Position numbers and translations under genes: made by a program. A stretch of DNA of 64,000 nucleotides from Vibrio inusitatus. GTDB taxonomy: Bacteria > Pseudomonadota > Gammaproteobacteria > Enterobacterales > Vibrionaceae. The notes beneath the pieces are model-generated. The model saw nothing but the letters and a program-made list of their open reading frames with translations. It was not told where the DNA came from and did no database searches. Within the stretch, counting starts at the first letter, position 1. Every line of letters starts with the position of its first letter. The stretch covers positions 806,001-870,000 of the forward strand of contig AP024879.1 of NCBI GenBank assembly GCA_024346935.1, given 5' to 3'. Positions 1-8,809 of the stretch are shown piece after piece.

Positions 1-2267
1 ATACCACGAACTCGAATCGGAATAATCTCGTCTTCATGCTTCATCAAACCAACAGGGAAGCCTTCTGAAGTTCGTTTCAATGCGATGGCGATGTCAGTAC
101 GGTTAATACCGGCACGGCGCATTTTCTCTTCATTGATTACAGGCTTAAGAACCTTGCTTTCTTGTCTCCAGTTATTGCGTATATACGTTGCATAAGGGTT
201 TTGATTTAGAATTTCCTCTGCTTGATGCGACAGATCTTTCAATATCACTGGGTCTGGACCACTAAAGCGAGCTTCGATACTAAACTTATCTTTTGTTGCT
301 AGCTTCAAAGTACGGAAACGAGGTTCAGCATTCGCAAAGTTCTCTTTTAGCCAAGCATCTCCGCGCTCTTGCAATATCGCGATTGATTGGAAGTCTTTAG
401 TGTTAATCAAGAACTGGCCATAACTTGCATCATACGGTTCTGGTTCTACTGTTACCGAGAAACGAGGTGCACTAGCGCCAACAAAGCTCGATAGGTTTTC
501 TACTTCAGGTTGCTCTAATAACCACTCTTCGATGCGTTTCATATCCGCATTGGTTTGCTCGATTTGAGAACCATTCGGTAGCCAATAATCTAAGAACACA
601 ATTGCGCGATCCGATGCTGGCATGAAAATGACGGTAATCTTAGGGATTAACAGTACCGTTAGCACTAATGCAGGTACGATTGCCGATAGACCTTTCCATG
701 GGTTATCTACCATCCAACTTACTGCTGAACGATATACCGCTACGAACTTCGATTCTTTTGCGTTTGGATCTTGTGGTACAGGTTTAATCCAAATCCAACA
801 GAACAAGACAGTCACCGTTACTGCAACCAACCATGACAACAATAGAGAAGACATCATTATCTGTGGCAAACTTAACGCAAATTCAGAAGCGTCCGAGTTT
901 GCAGTTAATACTGGCAAGGTACCCATCATTGCAATGACAGTCGCACCTAACAGTGGCATTGACGTTTCTTTTACAGAGTCAATAGCAGCTTTAGTTCGAT
1001 CAATACCTTTATTGACCTTAACAACAAATAAATCAGTAATCACAATGGCGTTATCTACGAGCATACCGAGTGCTAATATGAAGCTACCTAGCGATACACG
1101 TTGCAAATCGACGCCTGCGATATTCATGTATACAAGCGTACATAAGATGGTAATCAGAAGACTCGAACCAACGATAATTGCACTCTTCACACCCATGAAC
1201 AGCCAAAGAATAACAACAACAATCAACACACTTTCTAAAAGGTTGGTAACGAAATTATTTATTGATTTTTTTACTTCTTCCGGTTGGAAGGCAATATCAT
1301 GAATCTCTACACCAACAGGCAACTCTGCCTGGTAGTCATTCAACACTTTTCTTAAGCTATCACCTAAGTTAACAACGTTGATACCACCGACAGGACTCAC
1401 AGCCAGAACAACAGCGTCTTTACCATCAAAGCGAGTCATACTCAAAGGCGTTTCATTGTAGCCCAAAGAAATATCAGTCACGTCTCCCAGACGGACCAAG
1501 CCTGTAGACAGGTCGCCTACCCCACCTCTGATCATCAAGTTAGCAACATCGTCTACCGAAGTAAATTCACTGCTTTGCGCTATACGAACTCGCTCGATAC
1601 CTGCTTTAAAACGGCCTGCATCATAAATCGCATTTTGGCTGTTCAGCTGTGCAATAACCTGAGCCGCTGACATGTTGTAGTTAGCTAAACGCTCCTCTGG
1701 AAGGTCGATATTTACAACTTGTTCTTGAACACCGTGAAGTTCTATTTTCTTGATGCCTGAAACGGTTTTTAATCGACGTTGTAGCTCTTGCGCATAGTCT
1801 TTTAGGTCGGCCATATCGACACCATCACCCGATAGCGCAAACAACATACCGTATACTTCAGAGAATTCGTCTTGAACCACACTGACTTGAGCGGTAGCTG
1901 GCAACATGAGTTTCACATCCGCCACTTTGCGGCGCAATAGATCCCATTGTTGCGGCAGTTCGCTCGAAACCAGTTCTTCGCTAAGGTCTACAAAGATCAT
2001 CGACGAACCTGGGCGAGAAAGAGAGCGAAGTCTTAACAAACTGCCCATTTCTTGTAGTTTGGTTTCTACTTTGTCAGTAACTTGTTCTTCAACTTCTTTT
2101 GCTGAAGCACCAGGGTAAAGTGTTACAACCACAGCACTTTTTACCGTAAAAGTAGGGTCTTCAAGCTTACCAACTTCAAAATAAGAGACGATTCCGGCAA
2201 CGATCAATAGTGTGGTGAAAAAAAGTACGAACGTTCGTTGTCGAATAGCAAATTCTGCGATATTCAT
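1..2267 (-). CDS. RND efflux transporter permease (C-terminus cut by window edge)
   Basis: Inner-membrane proton-driven pump of the resistance-nodulation-division family, HAE-type branch; it would work with the adaptor encoded just upstream and an outer-membrane channel that is not in the window. About 755 N-terminal residues of a usual 1020-1040 are present. The start MNIAEFAIRQRTFVLFF gives the first membrane helix, and the periplasmic porter motif with LYPGAS follows. The fourth-helix motif GMLVDNAIV carries Asp405-Asn406 where AcrB has its Asp-Asp proton relay; the Asp-Asn variant is common in this branch. A GAGGG ribosome site overlaps the end of the adaptor gene, and the 11-bp gap implies one operon. 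Substrate cannot be told from sequence. Confidence 0.93.
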   Translation of the reverse strand, partial: MNIAEFAIRQRTFVLFFTTLLIVAGIVSYFEVGKLEDPTFTVKSAVVVTLYPGASAKEVEEQVTDKVETKLQEMGSLLRLRSLSRPGSSMIFVDLSEELVSSELPQQWDLLRRKVADVKLMLPATAQVSVVQDEFSEVYGMLFALSGDGVDMADLKDYAQELQRRLKTVSGIKKIELHGVQEQVVNIDLPEERLANYNMSAAQVIAQLNSQNAIYDAGRFKAGIERVRIAQSSEFTSVDDVANLMIRGGVGDLSTGLVRLGDVTDISLGYNETPLSMTRFDGKDAVVLAVSPVGGINVVNLGDSLRKVLNDYQAELPVGVEIHDIAFQPEEVKKSINNFVTNLLESVLIVVVILWLFMGVKSAIIVGSSLLITILCTLVYMNIAGVDLQRVSLGSFILALGMLVDNAIVITDLFVVKVNKGIDRTKAAIDSVKETSMPLLGATVIAMMGTLPVLTANSDASEFALSLPQIMMSSLLLSWLVAVTVTVLFCWIWIKPVPQDPNAKESKFVAVYRSAVSWMVDNPWKGLSAIVPALVLTVLLIPKITVIFMPASDRAIVFLDYWLPNGSQIEQTNADMKRIEEWLLEQPEVENLSSFVGASAPRFSVTVEPEPYDASYGQFLINTKDFQSIAILQERGDAWLKENFANAEPRFRTLKLATKDKFSIEARFSGPDPVILKDLSHQAEEILNQNPYATYIRNNWRQESKVLKPVINEEKMRRAGINRTDIAIALKRTSEGFPVGLMKHEDEIIPIRVRG

Positions 2268-2278
2268 GTTGATACCCT

Positions 2279-3367
2279 CTATTTAGCCGTCACATCAATG
2301 AGTTTACCAACTGCATCATTGTCTTCGAGATAGTTAACACCTGCAGCAATGAGGTAGTCTCTGTCAGACAAATCCCCAATGACACAAGCCGTCGATGCTT
2401 GCAGATGATCAACCTTTACTTGCTTTTCAATCGCATGACCATCTTCAACAACCATCAAAGAGTATTCGCCCTCAACACCTTTAAGAGCGGTATAAGGTAC
2501 ACAATAAGAATTTGCTGCATTTTCTAGATCTACCGTTACCGCAATCGCTTTACCTGGTAGCTCATCGATGTTTCTTTCATCAAGCGAAAGGCTAACCGTA
2601 TACGTTTGCTTAATTAGGTGAGGCACAGTACCCACTTCTTTTACTGTCGCACTGATTATTCTTTCTGAACCAAACCAAGTCACTTCAGCAGGCTGACCAC
2701 TGTTTATCTTCGATATCAAAGTCTCTGGAACGTTGATTACCGCTTCTAGCGTTGACGGTTTATGTACATTGAATACCGGAACACCCGGCAACACTTGCTC
2801 AAACTGTTCTAAATATTGCTCACCTACTACACCATCAAACGGTGCTAATAGCGTGGTATAACGTATTGCATCTTCCGCTTTCTTGATATTTTGATTAACC
2901 ACTTTTACCGCAGCTCTAGCACGTTGGTAGCCACTGCGCGCTCTATCGAGATTGATACTGGCAATTGCATTCTCGGATGTTGCTTGTTTCACTCGTTTCA
3001 ATTCAATTGAAGCCAAGTTGAAAGTAGATTGAGCTTCTGCCAAGCGAGCTTGAAGCTCCAAAAGCACAACGTTGTAATCATGGTCATCTAGCTTAGCTAA
3101 TTTTTGTCCTTTAGTTACTTCATCTCCAGGCGACACAAACACGTCCTGAATCAGCCCTGGAACACGAAAAGAAACATTTGCTTGAGAAGCAGATTCTAAA
3201 CGACCAGGAAAGTGCTGAAGGTGACTTTCGTTCACACTACCTAACTGAATGACATTGACAGGACGGGCAGATTTGTCGGCAACTGACGTTTCAACTTCAG
3301 AGCATCCGATTACTGATGAAAGGGCAAATGCGATAGTTGATATCTGTACAACTTGGTTAAACTTCAT
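2279..3367 (-). CDS. RND efflux periplasmic adaptor lipoprotein (HlyD/AcrA family)
   Basis: Membrane-fusion subunit that links an RND permease to an outer-membrane channel. The N-terminus is a lipoprotein signal with lipobox VIGC (Cys22), so it should be anchored to the inner membrane by lipid. A lipoyl/barrel-sandwich half motif lies around residues 60-95 (VSFRVPGLIQDVFVSPGDEV), an alpha-helical hairpin around 100-165 and the second half around 170-200 (LLAPFDGVVGEQYLE). A beta-barrel and membrane-proximal domain complete 362 residues, usual for the family. A GGAGAGAG ribosome site precedes the ATG. It is the first gene of a two-gene operon with the permease. Confidence 0.93.
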   Translation of the reverse strand: MKFNQVVQISTIAFALSSVIGCSEVETSVADKSARPVNVIQLGSVNESHLQHFPGRLESASQANVSFRVPGLIQDVFVSPGDEVTKGQKLAKLDDHDYNVVLLELQARLAEAQSTFNLASIELKRVKQATSENAIASINLDRARSGYQRARAAVKVVNQNIKKAEDAIRYTTLLAPFDGVVGEQYLEQFEQVLPGVPVFNVHKPSTLEAVINVPETLISKINSGQPAEVTWFGSERIISATVKEVGTVPHLIKQTYTVSLSLDERNIDELPGKAIAVTVDLENAANSYCVPYTALKGVEGEYSLMVVEDGHAIEKQVKVDHLQASTACVIGDLSDRDYLIAAGVNYLEDNDAVGKLIDVTAK

Positions 3368-3604
3368 GACTCTCTCCTAACCTTAAATTAGTACTGTGAA
3401 CGCCAAACTTATCGTAGAGATGTTCAGCGTAGGCGGCGTAACCATTTTTTTCTGTAAGTCTCATAGTTTAAAAAGACTATGTGTTTCGCAACCTGTGACT
3501 TAACTATAAGTAAGGAGCCCTTAAGTAAGTACTAGATAAATTACTAGTCAGTAATAGAAAGATTCCTAGTATCAACAGATCATTTTGTACGTGATTTTCA
3601 ACGA

Positions 3605-3625
3605 AATGATTGAATATCAATCATT
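3605..3625. promoter_or_regulatory. Perfect inverted repeat upstream of RND operon (candidate operator)
   Basis: AATGATTG and CAATCATT form perfect 8-bp arms around the spacer AATAT. The site lies about 240 bp upstream of the adaptor start. A second, smaller repeat, ATTACT-AGTC-AGTAAT, lies at 3540-3555. Efflux operons are often controlled by TetR- or MarR-type repressors at such sites, but no regulator gene is adjacent here, so the function is inferred. Confidence 0.35.
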
Positions 3626-3948
3626 GTAACGATAAACACGTCAGATATTTTCGACACACTCGTTAACATATCGAACAACAATAATCTAACGGCGACCTAA
3701 CAACAGTAGCACTCTCCACCACACAATGAGGTATTAATTGTTGAATTTGCTGAATTAAAGTAAGCCAAGAAGGCGCAGAACAAACGTCAATTCTAATCTA
3801 GAGCCATACGTCAAAGGGTATATGAGATAGTGTCAAAACATATCATCAAGCGATAAGAAAACGTTCAGCGTTCCTTTTATCTAGCAGCAGAGTTATTGAA
3901 TTTTTACCTAGGAAGCTAATTGGAAATAGCATGAAAGATAGTGAAATG

Positions 3949-3970
3949 AAAAATGGGCCTAAAAGGCCCA
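3949..3970 (-). terminator. Rho-independent terminator of the outer-membrane barrel gene
   Basis: TGGGCCT-AAA-AGGCCCA forms a perfect 7-bp stem. On the minus strand it is followed by a run of five T, about 35 bp after the stop codon of the gene at 4004-4978. Confidence 0.8.
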
Positions 3971-4003
3971 AATGAGTCGCGCTAAAAGGTTATGTAAGCA
4001 AAA

Positions 4004-4978
4004 TTAGTTGAACTGGTGGCGATATCCTAGGGTAAATGCAATGTCCGTACTGTTATCCATATTGAACATATTTTCTGTGGCATAAAACTCTATCGCAGAG
4101 CTTTTCATGATAAATCGATACCCTAGTACAGACTCGTGTGAAGCATCCGACAGGTCTGATGAATCATCAATACGTCCTCCAAGGTAGCGATATTCAGCAT
4201 ATAAATGATGTTGTTCATTTAGAGCATATCGGTAACCTGCAGCCCCAGAAAAAATAACTTCTTTGCTAGGCAAGCCCACTAGGTCATCACTTCCGGAATG
4301 GAAAGTAACGCCAGCCATGGTATATATCGCATGAGATTTGTTGTGGTAGCTGTAGTTAAGCTGCAGGGCTTGTTCAAAAGTATTGCCCTCAAAAGGACCA
4401 CTACCGACATTATTATAATAAAGTGTGCCACCCACTGAAGCAGCATGATTGCCTTGTTGATAAAGTTGATAACCTAAATACGCTGAAACAGCATTAGCTA
4501 GCGTTTCTCCTTCAAAGTCTGTCTCAGCAACGTTGTATTCTTCCATCATTTGGTAGTTTCGGTTTCGAGAAACCTCTTCACGACCATTTTGCTCTAGACC
4601 GGTTGCATCGTGAAACGCTTTAGTGAGCCCATCTAAGTGATTATCGGCAGAGAAGCTCCAGCGATAAGTTAAATCCATCAGCCAACGGTCAGCAATTTGC
4701 CATTTGCCCCCTAATTCGACTTGGTTGTGATAGTAATCAAGAGTGTAATCTTCAGTATCTGCCCAAACACTGGCTGCAGTAAATGAACCATAGACTTCTT
4801 TTACTCCATCATAAGCCGATGCGGATCTTAATATTGGAGTAAGAACGGTTGATTGAACAGGAGATTGAGCGTAGGCACGTAGAGGACCATATTTGTCCAG
4901 ATCTGCACTTGCTTTTGCCGATGCTACTAATGTGAATGAAGCTAGGATTAGACTCGAAGTTAAACTTAACATATTCAT
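4004..4978 (-). CDS. Outer-membrane beta-barrel protein, DUF3187-like
   Basis: The 324-residue product has a Sec signal (MNMLSLTSSLILASFTLVASAKASA) followed by alternating hydrophobic/polar strands rich in Tyr and Trp. It ends in a strand FTLGYRHQF(N), typical of barrel proteins inserted by the BAM complex. The overall pattern (N-terminal 'YGPLRAYAQSP', repeated 'YAEYRYLGG' strands) resembles DUF3187 proteins of vibrios; this family call is from memory. The ATG at 4978 is preferred over an upstream TTG because AAAGG precedes it at good spacing. It is divergent from the LuxR-type gene at 5324, with a palindrome between them. Substrate is unknown. Confidence 0.7.
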   Translation of the reverse strand: MNMLSLTSSLILASFTLVASAKASADLDKYGPLRAYAQSPVQSTVLTPILRSASAYDGVKEVYGSFTAASVWADTEDYTLDYYHNQVELGGKWQIADRWLMDLTYRWSFSADNHLDGLTKAFHDATGLEQNGREEVSRNRNYQMMEEYNVAETDFEGETLANAVSAYLGYQLYQQGNHAASVGGTLYYNNVGSGPFEGNTFEQALQLNYSYHNKSHAIYTMAGVTFHSGSDDLVGLPSKEVIFSGAAGYRYALNEQHHLYAEYRYLGGRIDDSSDLSDASHESVLGYRFIMKSSAIEFYATENMFNMDNSTDIAFTLGYRHQFN

Positions 4979-5323
4979 AACTATCAACCTTTATTATTTA
5001 TAGAAGACCCTTTTTCTTCTCAGAATTACTAACAGTTCTTTCAATCAGTAATTAAGCTAAGCGGCCTTACTTATTTAATTTGATAGTATTATGGTGACTA
5101 CTGCAGATTTTAAGTACTCGAAAATACACTAGCAATAAGAAAGAAAAACACTAATAAAAATAACATAACTACTAGCACCAAAAATAAACTTTATATTTCC
5201 TGGTAAATTTACCAGTTATTAGCCGTGAATTTCCTAAACACTGAACTCTAGCTATCGCCTAAAAATTAAAACCATTATGATATTTTGAAAATAAAATCAG
5301 GTCAGTTGATTACGAGGTGAAGC
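4979..5323. other. Divergent intergenic region between barrel protein and LuxR-type gene
   Basis: This AT-rich 345-bp region must hold the promoters of both divergent genes. Its only strong structure is the 16-bp palindrome at 5200-5215. No small gene was seen. Confidence 0.6.
5200..5215. promoter_or_regulatory. Perfect 16-bp palindrome CTGGTAAATTTACCAG, candidate operator
   Basis: The two 8-bp halves are exact reverse complements with no spacer. The site lies about 109 bp upstream of the LuxR-type gene and about 222 bp upstream of the barrel gene. LuxR-type dimers bind palindromes of about this size, so control of one or both neighbours by the product of 5324-6082 is a reasonable guess. Confidence 0.5.
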
Positions 5324-6082
5324 ATGGAAACGTATAAAAGTCATTTTGTTAAAGAGTTGAGTACATTGCAGTCTTACCAAGATTCAGATCTTTTACGGGA
5401 GGTTTTGCAGAGTATAAAGCGCACTATAGAGGCGTGGGAACTTGATCGGGCTTCATTCTACCTAGATTCACAACTACATATAGAAAGCTGTGACTTTCTA
5501 TCCGCTGAGCGAGGTAATAATATGGAATCCGCTGTGGATAATCATATTAACGCTTCATTTAAAGACTATTTATCACTAGTGGTAAGAAGTGAGCAATATA
5601 GGATATTTAGCCAGAGTGAAATGGAAATCAGTATTAACTCGACGTTAAGAACATTAGAAAAAGAAGGAGTGCAATGGCATATTATCATGCCTATTAAGGT
5701 CATTGATAGGCATAATGCTTATCTTAGTGTGAGCCGTTTTAATACTGAGCCATTTAATGATGAACTTATACAGTACTTAGATCTTATTGCTAGTGTCTGG
5801 CTCATGATGCTTGAATATTCAAAGAAGAATATTTTCAAAAAAAATGCACATCAAAATACCAGCAACATACATTTAGATGTTCTTACTGCACGTCAAATAG
5901 AAATATTAAGAATGATAAGCCGTGGTATGTCTTCAAAAGACATCTCATCCGAACTGAATCTAAGCGTGCGTACAATAGAGTCTCATCGCTATAGAATATC
6001 TAGTACCCTATGTTTGGATAAAACGGACTCACTTGCACTTTTTGCACATAGAAACAATAGGTTGATTAACCCTCTCTATTGA
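5324..6082 (+). CDS. LuxR-type transcriptional regulator with N-terminal sensory domain
   Basis: The 252-residue protein has a C-terminal LuxR/GerE helix-turn-helix (about residues 186-250: LTARQIEILRMISRGMSSKD, then LSVRTIESHRYRI). The N-terminal 170 residues resemble a GAF or autoinducer-binding fold but lack a receiver Asp pattern, so it is not an orthodox response regulator. A strong ribosome site (GAGGTGA) precedes the ATG. No LuxI-type synthase is nearby, so it would be a LuxR 'solo' or a GAF-type regulator. It is divergent from the barrel gene and convergent with the NarL-type regulator at 6208-6843. Confidence 0.8.
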   Translation: METYKSHFVKELSTLQSYQDSDLLREVLQSIKRTIEAWELDRASFYLDSQLHIESCDFLSAERGNNMESAVDNHINASFKDYLSLVVRSEQYRIFSQSEMEISINSTLRTLEKEGVQWHIIMPIKVIDRHNAYLSVSRFNTEPFNDELIQYLDLIASVWLMMLEYSKKNIFKKNAHQNTSNIHLDVLTARQIEILRMISRGMSSKDISSELNLSVRTIESHRYRISSTLCLDKTDSLALFAHRNNRLINPLY

Positions 6083-6091
6083 TACCATTAG

Positions 6092-6190
6092 GACTAGGGT
6101 CTATGACTGCCCTAGTCAGTGGGACTGTATATTGCTCTCTCTAGCCTTGCGAAGTTATGTTAGCGAACAATGTTCAAATTGTTCGCTAAC
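6092..6190. terminator. Two hairpins between convergent regulator genes
   Basis: GACTAGGG/CCCTAGTC (6092-6117) and GTTAGCGAACAAT/ATTGTTCGCTAAC (6159-6190, perfect 13-bp stem, 6-nt loop) lie between the LuxR-type gene and the response regulator. Neither is followed by a clear T run on either strand. Termination or transcript stabilisation is likely by position only. Confidence 0.45.
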
Positions 6191-6207
6191 CGAAGGCATG
6201 AACAGGG

Positions 6208-6843
6208 TTAGACTAAGCCATTCTTTATGGCAAAAGGGACCAGTTCACTGGCATTTTTTAACTTAAGAACTTCAACCATTTTATATTTGTGAAATTCTAC
6301 CGTTCGGCTTGATACGTTCAATATATTGGCAATTTCTTTTGCTGAATGACTTTCAGTAAGCAATTGCAAAACCTGCCGTTGCCGGCCGGTCAATACTGAC
6401 ATAGGATCTTCTGAAAAATCGTTCTTGTTTTTATAAGCATCCATAATATCGGCGGCTAGTGTAGGCGTAATATACGTTTTTCCTGCTAAAACCGATTTTA
6501 TTGCGATTAGAAGCTCTTCGGGAGCGGCATGCTTTAATAAGTAACCATGAACGCCGACATCCAATGCCTTGAGCGCATATTTTATCTCTGGGTGCATAGT
6601 CAGTAGGATAATTTTTGTCTCGGTATCCGTAGACAGAATCTTCTCCGCTGCATTAATGCCATTCATTAGTGGCATTGAGATATCTGAAACTATCACATCA
6701 GGCTTTAGCTGCCTCGCTTTTTGAATTAAGGTGTTTCCATCTTCAACAATACCAACCACTTCGTAGCTCTCTTTGAGAAGGTTTTTGATGCCTTCTGCCA
6801 CCATCACATGGTCATCTGCAAGTAGCACGGTTGTCTTGTTCAT
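6208..6843 (-). CDS. NarL/FixJ-family response regulator
   Basis: The 211-residue two-domain regulator has an N-terminal receiver with Asp10-Asp11, phosphoacceptor Asp54 (VIVSDISMP), Thr82 and Lys104, all canonical. A LuxR-type helix-turn-helix follows at about residues 148-208 (LTGRQRQVLQLLTESHSAKE). GGAAG lies six bases before the ATG. The natural partner is the cytoplasmic HisKA_3 kinase at 14232-15224, the NarX/NarL-type class, at the other end of the signalling block. The hybrid kinase may also feed it through its HPt domain. Target genes are unknown. Confidence 0.92.
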   Translation of the reverse strand: MNKTTVLLADDHVMVAEGIKNLLKESYEVVGIVEDGNTLIQKARQLKPDVIVSDISMPLMNGINAAEKILSTDTETKIILLTMHPEIKYALKALDVGVHGYLLKHAAPEELLIAIKSVLAGKTYITPTLAADIMDAYKNKNDFSEDPMSVLTGRQRQVLQLLTESHSAKEIANILNVSSRTVEFHKYKMVEVLKLKNASELVPFAIKNGLV

Positions 6844-7225
6844 TTATCGCTTCCTTTTAATTCAAATACAAACTTGATAGGTGTTCTCCTAAAATTGCAA
6901 AACTAATGCTCAACAACCTATGAAATATCAACAATATTATAACCTTACCATGTGACATCCTCGCTCGTTTACCGATTGAGCCCAAGAACGTCCCTGATTG
7001 TTAGTGCCATTTTTCACTAACATACTGTCTTTAGGAACTAAGTATCAGTCTAAGGCTAAATATCTTCGTCGGTGAAAAGTCATTGTTTGATACGATCACG
7101 CAATTACTCTCTTTTGCGCTGTTAAACGATGTTGCTTTAAACTACCTAGAGTCAACACTAAGTAGATTTCATACCCCACCAGTTTAGTACAAGTAATCGT
7201 CTTAGATGGGACGACTAACTGATAC
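6844..7225. other. Non-coding gap inside the signalling block
   Basis: A 382-bp gap separates the response regulator from the upstream HD-GYP gene, so the regulator probably has its own promoter here. A hairpin (GTTAGTG/CACTAAC, 7000-7021) without a T run is the only structure noticed. Confidence 0.5.
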
Positions 7226-8713
7226 TCATTGATTTTGTGTTCCGCTATTACCAATAGAACTGATAACCTCACGAATCTTTTCTTCGTCAAATGGCTTAAC
7301 CAAGCTAGCTGCAAATCCAAGGTCGTGTGACTTCTCGCTAGTTAGGTCTTGACCACCCGCTGTCATTGCAACAACTGGGACACCTAGCCCTACCTCTTGG
7401 ATTGTCCTTAAAAGTTCATATCCATTCATAACGGGCATGTTTATGTCAGTTAAAACTAGATCATAAAAATTAGCCTGATTGATAAGAGCCATCGCTTCTT
7501 CGCCATTGAGTGCAGTACTCACAACGAAGCCCATGTTTTCAAATTGACTTTGCACGACAGCCAACATTATTTCGTTGTCCTCTACCACTAAGACTTGGCG
7601 TATAATGCTAGCTCTATGCCCATCTGCGACTTCCTTTAAAGCATCACGTTCTTCATCATGATCAGAATAAAGAAGAGCAATATCCCTTAGTTTCGGTTCA
7701 ACACTTAAAAATATCTCCACGAGCTCTGGATCAAATTGTGAGCCAGACCCTTCTCTTATGGTCTTAACGGCTTCTGCATGCTGAACTGGGTGGCTATAAG
7801 CTCGTTTACTGATAAGCGCATCATATACATCTGCTATAGCAACAATTCGTCCTGATAAGGGGATTGAACCCTCTTTTAGGCCTAAGGGATACCCTGTTCC
7901 ATCCCACCTTTCATGATGGGTAGCCACCATCTCCTTAGCTAGCTTAATGAACGGTTCGTCATCAAGCGAAGACTCGAACTCTTCAAGTATTTGTTGACCA
8001 ACATTGGTGTGTTGCTGAACTCTTTCAAACTCTGCGTCGTTTAACTGCTTGGAGGACAGCACGATATCATCACGAATTGCCATCATACCGATGTCATAGA
8101 GCGGAGCGGAACAATATAGCTGCTCAATCAGAGATTCATTTAATTCTGTGTGTTTTTCTGAGGAAGCTAATAGTGACTGGGCGATTCTCTTTACATAAAG
8201 TTGAGTTCGCTTGATATGGTTCCCAGATTTTGAGCGTCGGTAATCCACCAACTTTCCTATTGTTTCTATTAGAGCCGCTTGCGTCTTGTTCGCGGTTTCT
8301 AGAGTTGTGTTTTTCGATGCAGTCCTGAACTCAATCAAATCAAGGCAGTTTTTCACTCGTGCTTTAGCTAGGTTTGGTATCAATGGTTTAACCAAATAGT
8401 CCATAGCTCCCAATTCAATTCCTGCGAAATCGCTCGGTTGGGCAGCATCAGGCATAACAAAAAGAATCGGAATCTCACTGGTTTCACTATTTTCCTTTAG
8501 TCTTCTGCATACTTCGTACCCATCAATTTCAGGCATATCAACGTCAAGTAATATAATATCTGGCTGCGGGTGCTTATTCGCAAGGGATATTGCTCGCTCG
8601 CCATTAGTCGCAGCAATGACCATGTAGTCTTGTTTAAGCAATCCCATCATCGCATCTATATCATCAATTGAATCATCAACAACGAGAACTCTGAACTTCT
8701 TTTTGTTATCCAT
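7226..8713 (-). CDS. Receiver / HD-GYP-like / receiver protein with degenerate HD dyad
   Basis: The 495-residue cytoplasmic protein has three modules. The first receiver (1-125) has Asp14-Asp15 and phosphoacceptor Asp57, but Met87 sits where Thr/Ser is normal. An HD-GYP-type domain (about 145-350) follows. The second receiver (about 372-488) has phosphoacceptor Asp423, Thr451 and Lys473. HD-GYP proteins degrade cyclic-di-GMP at a di-iron site. Here the name-giving HDIGK motif reads YDIGM (Tyr206-Asp207), while His166, His235, HHE (266-268) and GYP (274-276) remain. Loss of the metal-binding His suggests an inactive or altered enzyme, perhaps a regulatory scaffold. It lies 96 bp downstream of the hybrid kinase gene and is probably in its operon. 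Confidence 0.88.
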   Translation of the reverse strand: MDNKKKFRVLVVDDSIDDIDAMMGLLKQDYMVIAATNGERAISLANKHPQPDIILLDVDMPEIDGYEVCRRLKENSETSEIPILFVMPDAAQPSDFAGIELGAMDYLVKPLIPNLAKARVKNCLDLIEFRTASKNTTLETANKTQAALIETIGKLVDYRRSKSGNHIKRTQLYVKRIAQSLLASSEKHTELNESLIEQLYCSAPLYDIGMMAIRDDIVLSSKQLNDAEFERVQQHTNVGQQILEEFESSLDDEPFIKLAKEMVATHHERWDGTGYPLGLKEGSIPLSGRIVAIADVYDALISKRAYSHPVQHAEAVKTIREGSGSQFDPELVEIFLSVEPKLRDIALLYSDHDEERDALKEVADGHRASIIRQVLVVEDNEIMLAVVQSQFENMGFVVSTALNGEEAMALINQANFYDLVLTDINMPVMNGYELLRTIQEVGLGVPVVAMTAGGQDLTSEKSHDLGFAASLVKPFDEEKIREVISSIGNSGTQNQ

Positions 8714-8809
8714 AACCTACTTCTCTTGTATGCGTAATGATAAATCCACTTTGTGGCGGCACAGCATATGAATGCACGCTAAGGACTAGTCTTTTGAACT
8801 TAGATTTGA

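Larger units (their letters stand above)
3368..4003. other. Non-coding region upstream of the RND operon
   Basis: This stretch has no convincing gene. It should hold the promoter of the adaptor-permease operon and it ends in the terminator of the barrel gene at 4004-4978. Two inverted repeats stand out, at 3540-3555 and 3605-3625. The rest is AT-rich sequence with no recognised motif. Confidence 0.6.

Noticed and set aside
622..1302. 226-codon plus-strand frame within the RND permease region
   Set aside because: It is antisense to the intact permease frame, which carries all expected RND motifs.
7096..7320. 74-codon minus-strand frame overlapping the end of the HD-GYP-like gene
   Set aside because: It is out of frame with the true C-terminus of the receiver domain and has no independent support.
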